Shown here piece after piece: positions 46,197 through 54,194 of a DNA stretch of 64,000 nucleotides. Source of the DNA: a virus; IMG/VR virus record IMGVR_UViG_3300048033_001096, positions 62,001-126,000 of that record, one strand, 5' to 3'. Each line of letters begins with the position of its first letter. The stretch's first letter is position 1. The translations under genes and the position numbers were made by a program. The notes below the pieces were generated by a model, which searched no databases, was not told the origin of the DNA, and saw nothing but the letters and a program-made list of their open reading frames with translations.

Positions 46197-46652
46197 ATGG
46201 GAAGACCACTCAATAAAAGATATTTCGGAACGCCAACAGCCGGCGGCAACGAAATTAAAGTACAGTTTTGGAACGGAACTGCATCAGTAAACGGCTGGAT
46301 TGTAAAGCAACTTGGAAGTAAAAAGTTTCGTTGCACAGACGGCACAGAAGTAGTAGATTGCTACCTAAGTACAAAAGCATCAGCTGACTTAGACGGTTCG
46401 CATGCTACAGTACCTAGTTTAGCTGAAATGTCTATTACAGTTAAAGACGACGGAGGCACTGCACAGCAAGTAACTAAAATTTCAGGACGCAAAGTAACAC
46501 TTGAAGACGGTACAGTGATCCAGTGGAACTTCAGTGATGCTACAGATGATGGCGCAGTTGAAATGGAAGAAGCAGGCGATGATGCAGTTATGGATAACGA
46601 CGATCTTGCACCAGATGCAGATGACTTCGAGTCAGACGATCCAACGGATTAA
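46197..46652 (+). CDS. Small virion-associated protein with acidic tail, unknown function
   Basis: The 151-residue protein begins MGRPLNKRYFGTPTAGG. A beta-rich middle (KVQFWNGTASVNGWIVKQLG, CTDGTEVVDCYLSTKA) is followed by ITVKDDGGTAQQVTKISGRK. The last ~35 residues are highly acidic (DDAVMDNDDLAPDADDFESD). I recognise the N-terminal phrase from structural genes of marine T4-like phages but know no function. It has its own late promoter, a structured leader and an 8-bp terminator, so it is a single-gene late unit. That often marks a highly expressed virion protein such as a head decoration factor; this is inference. Confidence 0.8.
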   Translation: MGRPLNKRYFGTPTAGGNEIKVQFWNGTASVNGWIVKQLGSKKFRCTDGTEVVDCYLSTKASADLDGSHATVPSLAEMSITVKDDGGTAQQVTKISGRKVTLEDGTVIQWNFSDATDDGAVEMEEAGDDAVMDNDDLAPDADDFESDDPTD

Positions 46653-46664
46653 GATAAAAGATAA

Positions 46665-46693
46665 AGTAGGGGAGAAATCCCCTACTACTTTTT
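46665..46693 (+). terminator. Intrinsic terminator after the 151-residue protein gene
   Basis: AGTAGGGG (46665-46672) pairs with CCCCTACT (46679-46686) around AGAAAT, followed by ACTTTTT. The next gene's ribosome site (AAGGAA) begins right after the T-run. Confidence 0.85.
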
Positions 46694-46705
46694 AAGGAAT
46701 TATAA

Positions 46706-47992
46706 ATGTCAAAGATAGTAAGAACTACTGGTACAGATTATCGTATAATAACAGGTCAAGGTGGAGAAATAATACTCGACACTACTAATGGTTCTGACGA
46801 TTTAAGCGGAAAAGTTATTGTTCGTGGCGATTTACAAGTAAAAGGTGGAACGTCTACTATTGAATCTGTTGTTACTACTATTAATGATAATATAATAGTT
46901 TTAAGCGCAGGTAATGACCAACCTGGACTTCCACCAACGTTAGATAGACCTAGAAGTTCGGGTATTGAAATTGAAAGAGGATCTTTAGCAAATTCTCGTT
47001 GGGTATACGATGACGGAATATCTTGGGATTTAGGCGGACTTACTGGACTCGGTGCTTGGATAGGAACACAAGGCGATATTAACGCAGAACAAATTATTCC
47101 AATAAAAACTACAGGAATTATATCCGACGGAACATTATATGTTGATACAAATGACGGAGTTATAAGTGTTGCTGGCACAAATAATTATGAATTAAAAATT
47201 TGGCGTTATGCAAACGGAGTAATTACTCCTGATCCTGTAACAAACGAAATTATTCAAGACGATGACAATATTCCAAATACTAAAGCGGTTACAGATTTAT
47301 TAGATTATAGATTATCTACTATTAATATTGATACTATTAGAGAAGATAATTCGTCAGTAGAAGTTACTGATAAAAATAATATTATTAGTTCTATTTTAGA
47401 AGTTGGTACTAGAACATTGCTTAGTACACAAAACAGTCACGGTTATGCTATTAATGACACTGTTGTTATAACTGGTGTACAAAGTAGTCCAAATGATGCA
47501 ATCATACAAGGACTTTTAGGCAGTTGGACTGTTACTGATGTTCCTTCTGCTACTTCATTTGAAATTGATGCTAATTCAATCGGTGCAAACATAAACAACT
47601 ATGTATTAAATTCAGGAAGAACTGTATCAACTGAATCAGAAATAAAAGTAACTGTTGAAAGTACTGAAATTGCAAGTTTCTTTAATAATAGAATAAATTT
47701 AGCTGATATTGAAATTAGAGGAACTGAAATATTTACAGCGTCGAGTAACGACGATTTAATATTAAATGCAAATGGTGCCGGATCTGTTAAAGTTAAAGAT
47801 ACATTAGAGATAACAAAAACTCCAGGCGATGACGATATTTTAATAAATCCAAATGCACCTTTAGATGGAATTAAGATTTATTCAAAAACACAAGGAACTG
47901 GTAAAACTGGTTTGTACTTCGTTAATGAAGATAACTATCAAGACGAAATAATAAGTAAAAGTAGAGCATTGCTGTATAGCATGTTATTTTAA
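46706..47992 (+). CDS. Tail fibre-like virion protein
   Basis: The 428-residue protein is built of short beta repeats. It contains GEIILDTTNGSDDLSGKVIV, then RGDLQVKGGTSTIESVVTTI and INDNIIVLSAGNDQPG near the N-terminus, and a late SNDDLILNANGAGSVKVKD. That last segment is the same 'DLxLxANGxGxV' module that repeats many times in the two giant fibres downstream. It ends GKTGLYFVNEDNYQDEIISK followed by a short hydrophobic tail. No enzyme motif is seen. It probably forms a fibre or fibre-connecting protein with the genes that follow. The ribosome site AAGGAA lies just behind the terminator at 46665, so it may depend on terminator read-through or an unseen promoter. Confidence 0.75.
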   Translation: MSKIVRTTGTDYRIITGQGGEIILDTTNGSDDLSGKVIVRGDLQVKGGTSTIESVVTTINDNIIVLSAGNDQPGLPPTLDRPRSSGIEIERGSLANSRWVYDDGISWDLGGLTGLGAWIGTQGDINAEQIIPIKTTGIISDGTLYVDTNDGVISVAGTNNYELKIWRYANGVITPDPVTNEIIQDDDNIPNTKAVTDLLDYRLSTINIDTIREDNSSVEVTDKNNIISSILEVGTRTLLSTQNSHGYAINDTVVITGVQSSPNDAIIQGLLGSWTVTDVPSATSFEIDANSIGANINNYVLNSGRTVSTESEIKVTVESTEIASFFNNRINLADIEIRGTEIFTASSNDDLILNANGAGSVKVKDTLEITKTPGDDDILINPNAPLDGIKIYSKTQGTGKTGLYFVNEDNYQDEIISKSRALLYSMLF

Positions 47993-48002
47993 GGAAAACA
48001 AT

Positions 48003-48350
48003 ATGGCTTTAGAAAACGCAACATTAACAAATACACAGTTAGATGTACTTGTTGTACCTGCAAATAAAATATATGCTATAACAAGTATAATGGTGTGTAA
48101 TACATACTCTCCAACTGGCACAGATCCAAATTTAGAAACTGCTAATTTTGATATGCATTTTTGTAAAGATAATCAACCAGTTGCTAACAGTCAAACAACA
48201 GTAATTAGAGAATTAGAATTGCCTGCAGGAGAAACATTTACATTTGACAGCGAAAAGGTTGTTTTAGAAGCTGGAGAAAAGTTATCATTTGTTGGCGATA
48301 ATGTAAATGCAGCTAATTTGTCAGTATCAGTGAGTTATTTGGAAGTTTAA
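48003..48350 (+). CDS. Small beta-sandwich virion protein
   Basis: The 115-residue protein is almost all beta strand: LTNTQLDVLVVPANKIYAIT, then SIMVCNTYSPTG and ELPAGETFTFDSEKVVLEAG, ending LSVSVSYLEV. The layout (early 'xxL.VPAN..Y.I....V.NT', middle 'LPAG/PPNSS....GGEKL.L', C-terminal strand) recurs in the 109-residue protein at 58684, so the two appear distantly related. It may be a fibre accessory or cap. It has an AAGGAAAA ribosome site and is followed with no gap by the next gene. Confidence 0.75.
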   Translation: MALENATLTNTQLDVLVVPANKIYAITSIMVCNTYSPTGTDPNLETANFDMHFCKDNQPVANSQTTVIRELELPAGETFTFDSEKVVLEAGEKLSFVGDNVNAANLSVSVSYLEV

Positions 48351-49046
48351 ATGAGACTATTAAAAGCCCAAAACACCAATCTAAGAAATATTTACGGAAA
48401 AGGTGTAAAGTATGACGTAAATGGTCAAGTTATAATGGACACTACAAATGTTATGCTTGTTCCTAAAGGAAATACTGATGAGTTTATTACATCACCTGTT
48501 GACGGGCATATAAGATATAACACTGATTTAAATGAATTACAAGTTGTTTCTGAAAACGAATGGCGTAGTGTTAGATATAAAGAACCTAATAACGATCCGG
48601 GTATTATACAACAACCTTTAGGTAATGGTGCTGGAATTGGTACAGGAATAGTTTTATTTGGACCACTAGACAGCCAAGATCCTAATTTAGAATATACTGC
48701 TCCAGCAGCAGCGCAAAACATACTGGTGTTTGTTGAAAATGTATTTCAAATATCAACTACAAACTATACATTAGTACAAAATCCTAGCTCGACTGGAACA
48801 GGACAAGAAGTAGAATCAGGAAACTTTATTATAGGCGAACAATATATTATTACTGCAACTGGAGTAACAGATTTTGTAACAGAACACGGTGCAGCAGACA
48901 ATAATCCTGGAACAACATTTACAGCAGCAAGTGCTGGAACAAGTGATGCTACTGGTCTTGCAAGACTAACTGGGTATTACTTATCCTTTACTTCAGAACC
49001 TGATCTAAACAAACCTGTAACAGTGCTACATAACTTCGATAAGTAA
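48351..49046 (+). CDS. Virion structural protein of the fibre block
   Basis: The 231-residue protein starts at an ATG right after the previous stop, so it is translationally coupled. The N-terminus has YDVNGQVIMDTTNVMLVPKG, then SPVDGHIRYNTDLNELQVVS and NEWRSVRY, resembling the 'G.iRYNtdt..lE.y..n.W' motif found at the ends of fibre shafts (also QRPVGQIGQVRFN in the 1,494-residue fibre). The C-terminal half (VFVENVFQISTTNYTLVQ, YLSFTSEPDLNKPVTVLHNF) resembles the 'vNG......ny' beta modules in gp7. It probably belongs to a fibre or fibre-baseplate joint. Confidence 0.7.
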   Translation: MRLLKAQNTNLRNIYGKGVKYDVNGQVIMDTTNVMLVPKGNTDEFITSPVDGHIRYNTDLNELQVVSENEWRSVRYKEPNNDPGIIQQPLGNGAGIGTGIVLFGPLDSQDPNLEYTAPAAAQNILVFVENVFQISTTNYTLVQNPSSTGTGQEVESGNFIIGEQYIITATGVTDFVTEHGAADNNPGTTFTAASAGTSDATGLARLTGYYLSFTSEPDLNKPVTVLHNFDK

Positions 49047-49050
49047 AATC

Positions 49051-49058
49051 AATAAATA
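49051..49058 (+). promoter_or_regulatory. Late promoter octamer AATAAATA
   Basis: AATAAATACTGTG lies 20 nt before the GTG start of the first giant fibre, right after the previous stop. The ribosome site AAGGAG follows immediately, giving a very short leader. Confidence 0.6.
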
Positions 49059-49078
49059 CTGTGTCAAGGAGAACATAA

Positions 49079-52000
49079 GTGGCACAAGTAGGTAGAATAT
49101 CCGGACCATTACTAACAGAAAATCTAGAACGCAATGGTATAGATTTAGCATTTCGTAATGATTTAAACACAACCCAATTATTATATTTTGATGTTAATAA
49201 CGGTAGAATTGCCGTTAATCATGATGTGCCGTCATACGAGTTAGATGTTATTGGGACTACCCAAACAACTAATTTAATTTCAAATTTTTCTAACGTTGCT
49301 GGCTATACTATTTCTAACTCGACTTTAAGTACGATAGGAAACTTAAATCTTAATGCAGCAGAAGCTATTGTTATGGCTAATATGGAAAATGGAACCATCC
49401 GTATTAGTGATAATACTATTAGCACTATAATTTCAAACGCAAATATTGATTTAACTCCTAACGGAACTGGAACTACTGAAGTAATCAATGACTTGAATGT
49501 GTTTGGCAACATTTACACACCAGGAAATATTACATTCGATGGCACAATTACTTTAGGCGATGCAGATACAGACGATGTAACTTTTGAAACAGATGTAAAC
49601 AGTGATATCATACCGGATCAAAATAATACTTATGCTTTAGGTGCTGAAGACAGGCGCTGGGCAACTCTTTACACAAATCTAGTTAACGGTAGATCAGCAA
49701 GTGTTGACGGCTATATTCTTAATGAAGTCGATCTTTTAACTAGACACGGCGGAATTATATATGTTGCACAAGAAGGCGATGACGCACACAGCGGCGACCA
49801 TATTTTAGATCCTCTAGCAACTATTTCTGAAGCACTTTCTCGTGCAGAAGCAAGTGGTGATCAGCCATTTACAATTTTAGTAGCAGCAGGCGATTATCAA
49901 GAAGCACTTCCGTTAGTAGTACCTAACAATGTTAGTGTTATTGGACAAGATATACGTAATACTGTAATTACACCAGATACTAGCAGTCAAAGCGAAGATG
50001 TATTTCACCTAAACGATAAAACATTAATTGCAAATTTAACTATTAAAAATCATTACTATGATAGTGTAAATAACACAGGTTACGCTTTCCGTTTTGCACC
50101 AGATGCAATAATGACTGAGCGTTCACCGTATATTCAAAACATAACAGTAATAACAAGTGAAACAAGCGACGGAGACGGAGATGCAGGACGCGGTGCGTGG
50201 ATCGACGGTGACGAGTTAAATGCAGCAACAGTGAATAAAACAATGCTGTTCCATAGTTGTACTTTTATATCTCCAGGCGCTGATGTAATTAATATGACAA
50301 ACGATGTTAGAGTAGAATGGCTCAACTCGTTTACATATTATGCTAATAGAGGATTATATGCATTTGCTGGAGTAAGTGGCGGCGCAGAACTACGTTCAAT
50401 TGGCTCAGCCAACGTATACGGTACATATGGTGCTGTAGCAGACGGTGCTGACACATTAATGTATCTAATACAACACAATTTTGGGTATATTGGTGCAGGT
50501 AATAAAAGCGACAATAATCAAGAAGATGCAATACAAGCAAATGAAGTTGTTGAATTAAATTCAGGACAAATACATTTTGTTAGTACAGACCAAAAAGGCA
50601 ACTTTAGAGTTGGAGACAATTTCTTTGTAGATTTAGAATCAGGAAATTCTAGTATTAATATTGATACTGCTGATATTGAAACTTTAACAGGACTAATTAT
50701 AAACACTCCTACCGGAACAACGGTTATTGATGCGTCTTATATTACTACAGGAAATATAAGAATTTCAGATAATGAAATTCTTAGTTTTGTAGGAGATTTA
50801 AATTTAGAAGGTGCTACTAATACTATTAATATTAGTAGTAATACTAATGTTAGCGGATCTCTTAATATTATAGATAACTTTAGTTTTGGCGGCACGTTAA
50901 ACATTGCAGGAGATCAACCTGGGCGAGACACAGCTTCAGATAGGTTAATATTCAATGTTCAATTCGAACAAAATTTTAATCCAAACTTACATTTAAAATA
51001 TAGTTTAGGAGAAGTTCAACGACCGTGGCTCAATGCTTGGTTAAACAGGTTAGAAGTAGGAGACATTACTGTTGATGAAAACTATATTACTACTGATGTA
51101 TCGAATGCAGATTTAGAACTACTTGCAAACGGCACTGGTATAATTAATATTCCAAACAACAATTTTGTAATTGACAATGCTCTATCAGTAAGCGGAACTA
51201 CTAGTTTACAGGATGTTCCACTTACAGGAACTTTAACTCAAACAGACGATTTTAGTATTACAGGAAATCTATTTACTACAAATGTTAATATTACAGGTAA
51301 TTTAACTGCATTGTCACAACAACAATTTGAAGAAATACGGTTCGACGGCAATGTAATTACAACTACTACCTCTGATAGTAATTTAGAATTACGTGCTAGC
51401 GGGATTGGTCAAATATTATTACCTAATAATAGTGTACAAAATAATAACAATCTAAGTGCAGATAATATCTTTAACAATAGTAATATTAATATTACTTTAC
51501 AAACAGAATTTGGAAGTGCTACTGTAAGCGACATTAATATTATAGGAAATTATATTTCTACAAATAATAGCAATGCAGATTTAGAATTACGAGCCAACGG
51601 AACTGGTATTATTAGTGTTAACAATAATGTTAATATAGACAACAACTTAACTATTGGATCTAAAACATTTTTACAAGATGGTAATACAACATACGAATAT
51701 GGTCCTGAGCTAGTAACTAACGGAACTTTTGATAGTAACTTAAATGGTTGGGCACAATCAGGCGGAGGTACTGCTACTGCTACTAGCGGAAATTTAAGAA
51801 TTAATTCAACAGGTGCAGCAAGAAACGTTTCTCAAGAAATTGCAGTAGTGCCGGGTAAAACATATGACTTTGAAGCACAATTTAGAAGCGTATCTAATGG
51901 AAATCCTTTTTATCTAAGAATATTTGAATCAGGAGTAGGTACATTACAGGAGTGGAACGAAACTACAGGTCTAGTACCAGATCAACTTTTAACTTTTAGC

Positions 52001-54049
52001 TTTGTACCGCAAACTACATCAATTGATATTATTTTTCGTTCAGTAGATAATGTTATTGAATGGGATAACATATCTGCATTTGAGGATATTGGATTTGTTA
52101 CTGCATTTACGCCTGTCGAAGTTGATGTAACAGATATTACACAAACAGGAAATACTGTTAAAACCGGTGATATTGTACAAACAGGTAATACTGAAATTTT
52201 TGGAAACTTTACAGCAAATAATGATTTTTTCGGACCAGTAATTGATATTGACAATAACAAAATTATTAATACTCAAGAAGGTCTAAGAATGTCAACTAAT
52301 TCTAGCGATGAATTTTCATTGCCAGAAATTGTAAAAGCTATTGTTAATGGTGCAACAGTTAATGACTATACTAATCAGCAAGAAAAAAATCTAGTAAACT
52401 TTTTAATAGATAATAATTATGTTGATGTTAATCAAAGCGGAACACTTACAACTACAGATTATATCGCTTGGCTACAATATATAGTAAACGGATCAACTCC
52501 GGATGATAATTTTAATAATTTTTTAAAGCCAATTATTGATGAAATAATTGCTTTAGAATATGAAACTCCAGGGTATTTTAATTTTATTTTATTCTTTGGT
52601 GATTACAATAATCCTAATTTAGAATTACGTGCTAACAGTTCGGGTCAAGTATTATTTCCAAACAATAACATCTTAATACAACAAAATTTATTCGCTTCAA
52701 GAATTATAGCACAAGACATTAATGTTGGAAGAGATTTAAATCTTAATGAAATTGTTATAACCGACAGTATAATAGAACTTGATGATAATTTTATTAGTAC
52801 AACAATTTCTAATGAAAATTTAGAATTAAGGGCTAGTGAAAATAGGAATGTTACAACAAGTAATTTTTTAACTGTTAATAATACTCTAACAGTTAACAAT
52901 AACAGTACAATTAAGAATTTAGATATTTTGGGAAATGTTATACAGACAGGGGACCGAAATCAAAATGGAAATTTAGCTGTTATAGGTAATGTAACAGTTA
53001 GTTCAACAAATATTGAAAGTGAAATACAATTTGACAATATTCTATTTAATGACAACTATATTACAACAACTGATTCGAATAGTAATTTAGAGTTAACAGC
53101 TAATGGATCAGGCGTTATTGATATAAATGGAACTATTAATATTGATAACAATTTAGATGTTTTTGCAATAAATTCAGACGATATTAATAATTCATTAAAC
53201 TTAGATTTTAAAAATGCCTTGATAAGTTCAAATATTGAAATATTTGATAATGTTATTAGGACTACTGAAAGTAATTCTAATTTAGAATTAAGAACTTCTG
53301 ACACTAGTAACATAAAATTATCAAATTTATATTTTAATTTAGACACAATGTCTACACTAACGGATAATATTGTTATAACTAAAGACACGGTTCTTACGTC
53401 AAATAATAGTTTACAACTTCCAATCGGCACAATTATTGATAGACAAAATACACCTGGTGGGTTACGATTTAATAGTGATACACAAGCATTTGAAGGGTAT
53501 TATCAAAGTAATATTTCTTTAGGAGGAGTGTATTCCGACGATAGAAGAACTAGTATTACTGCACATCCTACTAATAATACATTAATAGGTAGAACAAATA
53601 ATGTTCAACGAATTGTTATCAACGATACATCTTTAAGAACACACGGATTGCAAGTTGACGATATATCAATACAAAATAATTTTATTAGTACAAATGTTTC
53701 TAATGCTGATTTAGATTTAAAAGCAGACGGCACAGGAAAATTAATCTTAGACGACATTACAATTACAAATCAAACTATACTTAATAATTCTAATTCTGCT
53801 ATTATTGTTAAAAATAATTTATACGGCAAAGCTAAGATTGCAGGTAATGCTGTTAAAATTCCATCTGGTACTGACGCTGAGCAACCGCCCTTTACTCCTG
53901 AAATTGGTATGACAAGATGGAATACTGAAAACAATATTCTTGAAGCGTGGGATGGAAGTACATTCATAAGTGCAGCTGGTACTAGTGCATCTATCAGTGC
54001 AGAAGAAATGGACGATCTTATTTTAGAATACACTCTAATCTTTGGGTAA
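49079..54049 (+). CDS. Giant tail fibre with beta-helix, CBM-like and dockerin-like modules (1,656 residues)
   Basis: It starts at GTG with AAGGAG 7 nt upstream. The N-terminus (VGRISGPLLTENLERNGIDL, then YFDVNNGRIAVNHDVPSYEL) is shared with the next fibre. Residues ~225-490 form a pectin-lyase-like beta-helix (YVAQEGDDAHSGDHILDPLA, FTILVAAGDYQEALPLVVPN). The shaft has repeats of 'NYI(S/T)T...SNADLELxANGTG'. Residues ~875-1005 look like a jelly-roll carbohydrate-binding domain (ELVTNGTFDSNLNGWAQSG, VVPGKTYDFEAQFRSVSNG). Residues 1116-1127 (DVNQSGTLTTTD) match a dockerin/EF-hand calcium loop. The C-terminus ends PEIGMTRWNTENNILEAWDG, a fibre-tip motif. It probably binds host surface glycans. 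Confidence 0.85.
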   Translation: MAQVGRISGPLLTENLERNGIDLAFRNDLNTTQLLYFDVNNGRIAVNHDVPSYELDVIGTTQTTNLISNFSNVAGYTISNSTLSTIGNLNLNAAEAIVMANMENGTIRISDNTISTIISNANIDLTPNGTGTTEVINDLNVFGNIYTPGNITFDGTITLGDADTDDVTFETDVNSDIIPDQNNTYALGAEDRRWATLYTNLVNGRSASVDGYILNEVDLLTRHGGIIYVAQEGDDAHSGDHILDPLATISEALSRAEASGDQPFTILVAAGDYQEALPLVVPNNVSVIGQDIRNTVITPDTSSQSEDVFHLNDKTLIANLTIKNHYYDSVNNTGYAFRFAPDAIMTERSPYIQNITVITSETSDGDGDAGRGAWIDGDELNAATVNKTMLFHSCTFISPGADVINMTNDVRVEWLNSFTYYANRGLYAFAGVSGGAELRSIGSANVYGTYGAVADGADTLMYLIQHNFGYIGAGNKSDNNQEDAIQANEVVELNSGQIHFVSTDQKGNFRVGDNFFVDLESGNSSINIDTADIETLTGLIINTPTGTTVIDASYITTGNIRISDNEILSFVGDLNLEGATNTINISSNTNVSGSLNIIDNFSFGGTLNIAGDQPGRDTASDRLIFNVQFEQNFNPNLHLKYSLGEVQRPWLNAWLNRLEVGDITVDENYITTDVSNADLELLANGTGIINIPNNNFVIDNALSVSGTTSLQDVPLTGTLTQTDDFSITGNLFTTNVNITGNLTALSQQQFEEIRFDGNVITTTTSDSNLELRASGIGQILLPNNSVQNNNNLSADNIFNNSNINITLQTEFGSATVSDINIIGNYISTNNSNADLELRANGTGIISVNNNVNIDNNLTIGSKTFLQDGNTTYEYGPELVTNGTFDSNLNGWAQSGGGTATATSGNLRINSTGAARNVSQEIAVVPGKTYDFEAQFRSVSNGNPFYLRIFESGVGTLQEWNETTGLVPDQLLTFSFVPQTTSIDIIFRSVDNVIEWDNISAFEDIGFVTAFTPVEVDVTDITQTGNTVKTGDIVQTGNTEIFGNFTANNDFFGPVIDIDNNKIINTQEGLRMSTNSSDEFSLPEIVKAIVNGATVNDYTNQQEKNLVNFLIDNNYVDVNQSGTLTTTDYIAWLQYIVNGSTPDDNFNNFLKPIIDEIIALEYETPGYFNFILFFGDYNNPNLELRANSSGQVLFPNNNILIQQNLFASRIIAQDINVGRDLNLNEIVITDSIIELDDNFISTTISNENLELRASENRNVTTSNFLTVNNTLTVNNNSTIKNLDILGNVIQTGDRNQNGNLAVIGNVTVSSTNIESEIQFDNILFNDNYITTTDSNSNLELTANGSGVIDINGTINIDNNLDVFAINSDDINNSLNLDFKNALISSNIEIFDNVIRTTESNSNLELRTSDTSNIKLSNLYFNLDTMSTLTDNIVITKDTVLTSNNSLQLPIGTIIDRQNTPGGLRFNSDTQAFEGYYQSNISLGGVYSDDRRTSITAHPTNNTLIGRTNNVQRIVINDTSLRTHGLQVDDISIQNNFISTNVSNADLDLKADGTGKLILDDITITNQTILNNSNSAIIVKNNLYGKAKIAGNAVKIPSGTDAEQPPFTPEIGMTRWNTENNILEAWDGSTFISAAGTSASISAEEMDDLILEYTLIFG

Positions 54050-54071
54050 TCAACCTATTTTTTAATTAATC

Positions 54072-54079
54072 GATAAATA
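54072..54079 (+). promoter_or_regulatory. Late promoter octamer GATAAATA
   Basis: GATAAATACTATT is identical over 13 nt to the site at 46093. It begins about 120 nt before the ATG of the second giant fibre. Confidence 0.7.
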
Positions 54080-54084
54080 CTATT

Positions 54085-54190
54085 AATGCAAAGTATGACC
54101 AATACTTGCAGGGTCAAACTGTGGTTAGCCAGCAAAGAACCTTAGGGGTGAAAATTCGGCTAGAGGGACAGGATCCCCGTATTGAGGAGA
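54085..54190 (+). promoter_or_regulatory. Structured 5' leader of the second giant fibre
   Basis: The transcript should start with TGCAA(A)GTAT/ATACTTGCA (54087-54110, one bulged A). GGGTC/GATCC (54111-54115 with 54172-54176) then encloses TAGCC/GGCTA (54126-54130 with 54158-54162). The ribosome site GAGGAGA follows. The ~105-nt leader is richer in G+C than the flanking genes and contains no ORF. Confidence 0.5.
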
Positions 54191-54194
54191 AAAG

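Noticed and set aside
54050-54070. Terminator after the first giant fibre (GGT...ACC followed by TATTTTTT).
   Set aside because: Only three base pairs support the stem; the T-run alone is common in this AT-rich genome.
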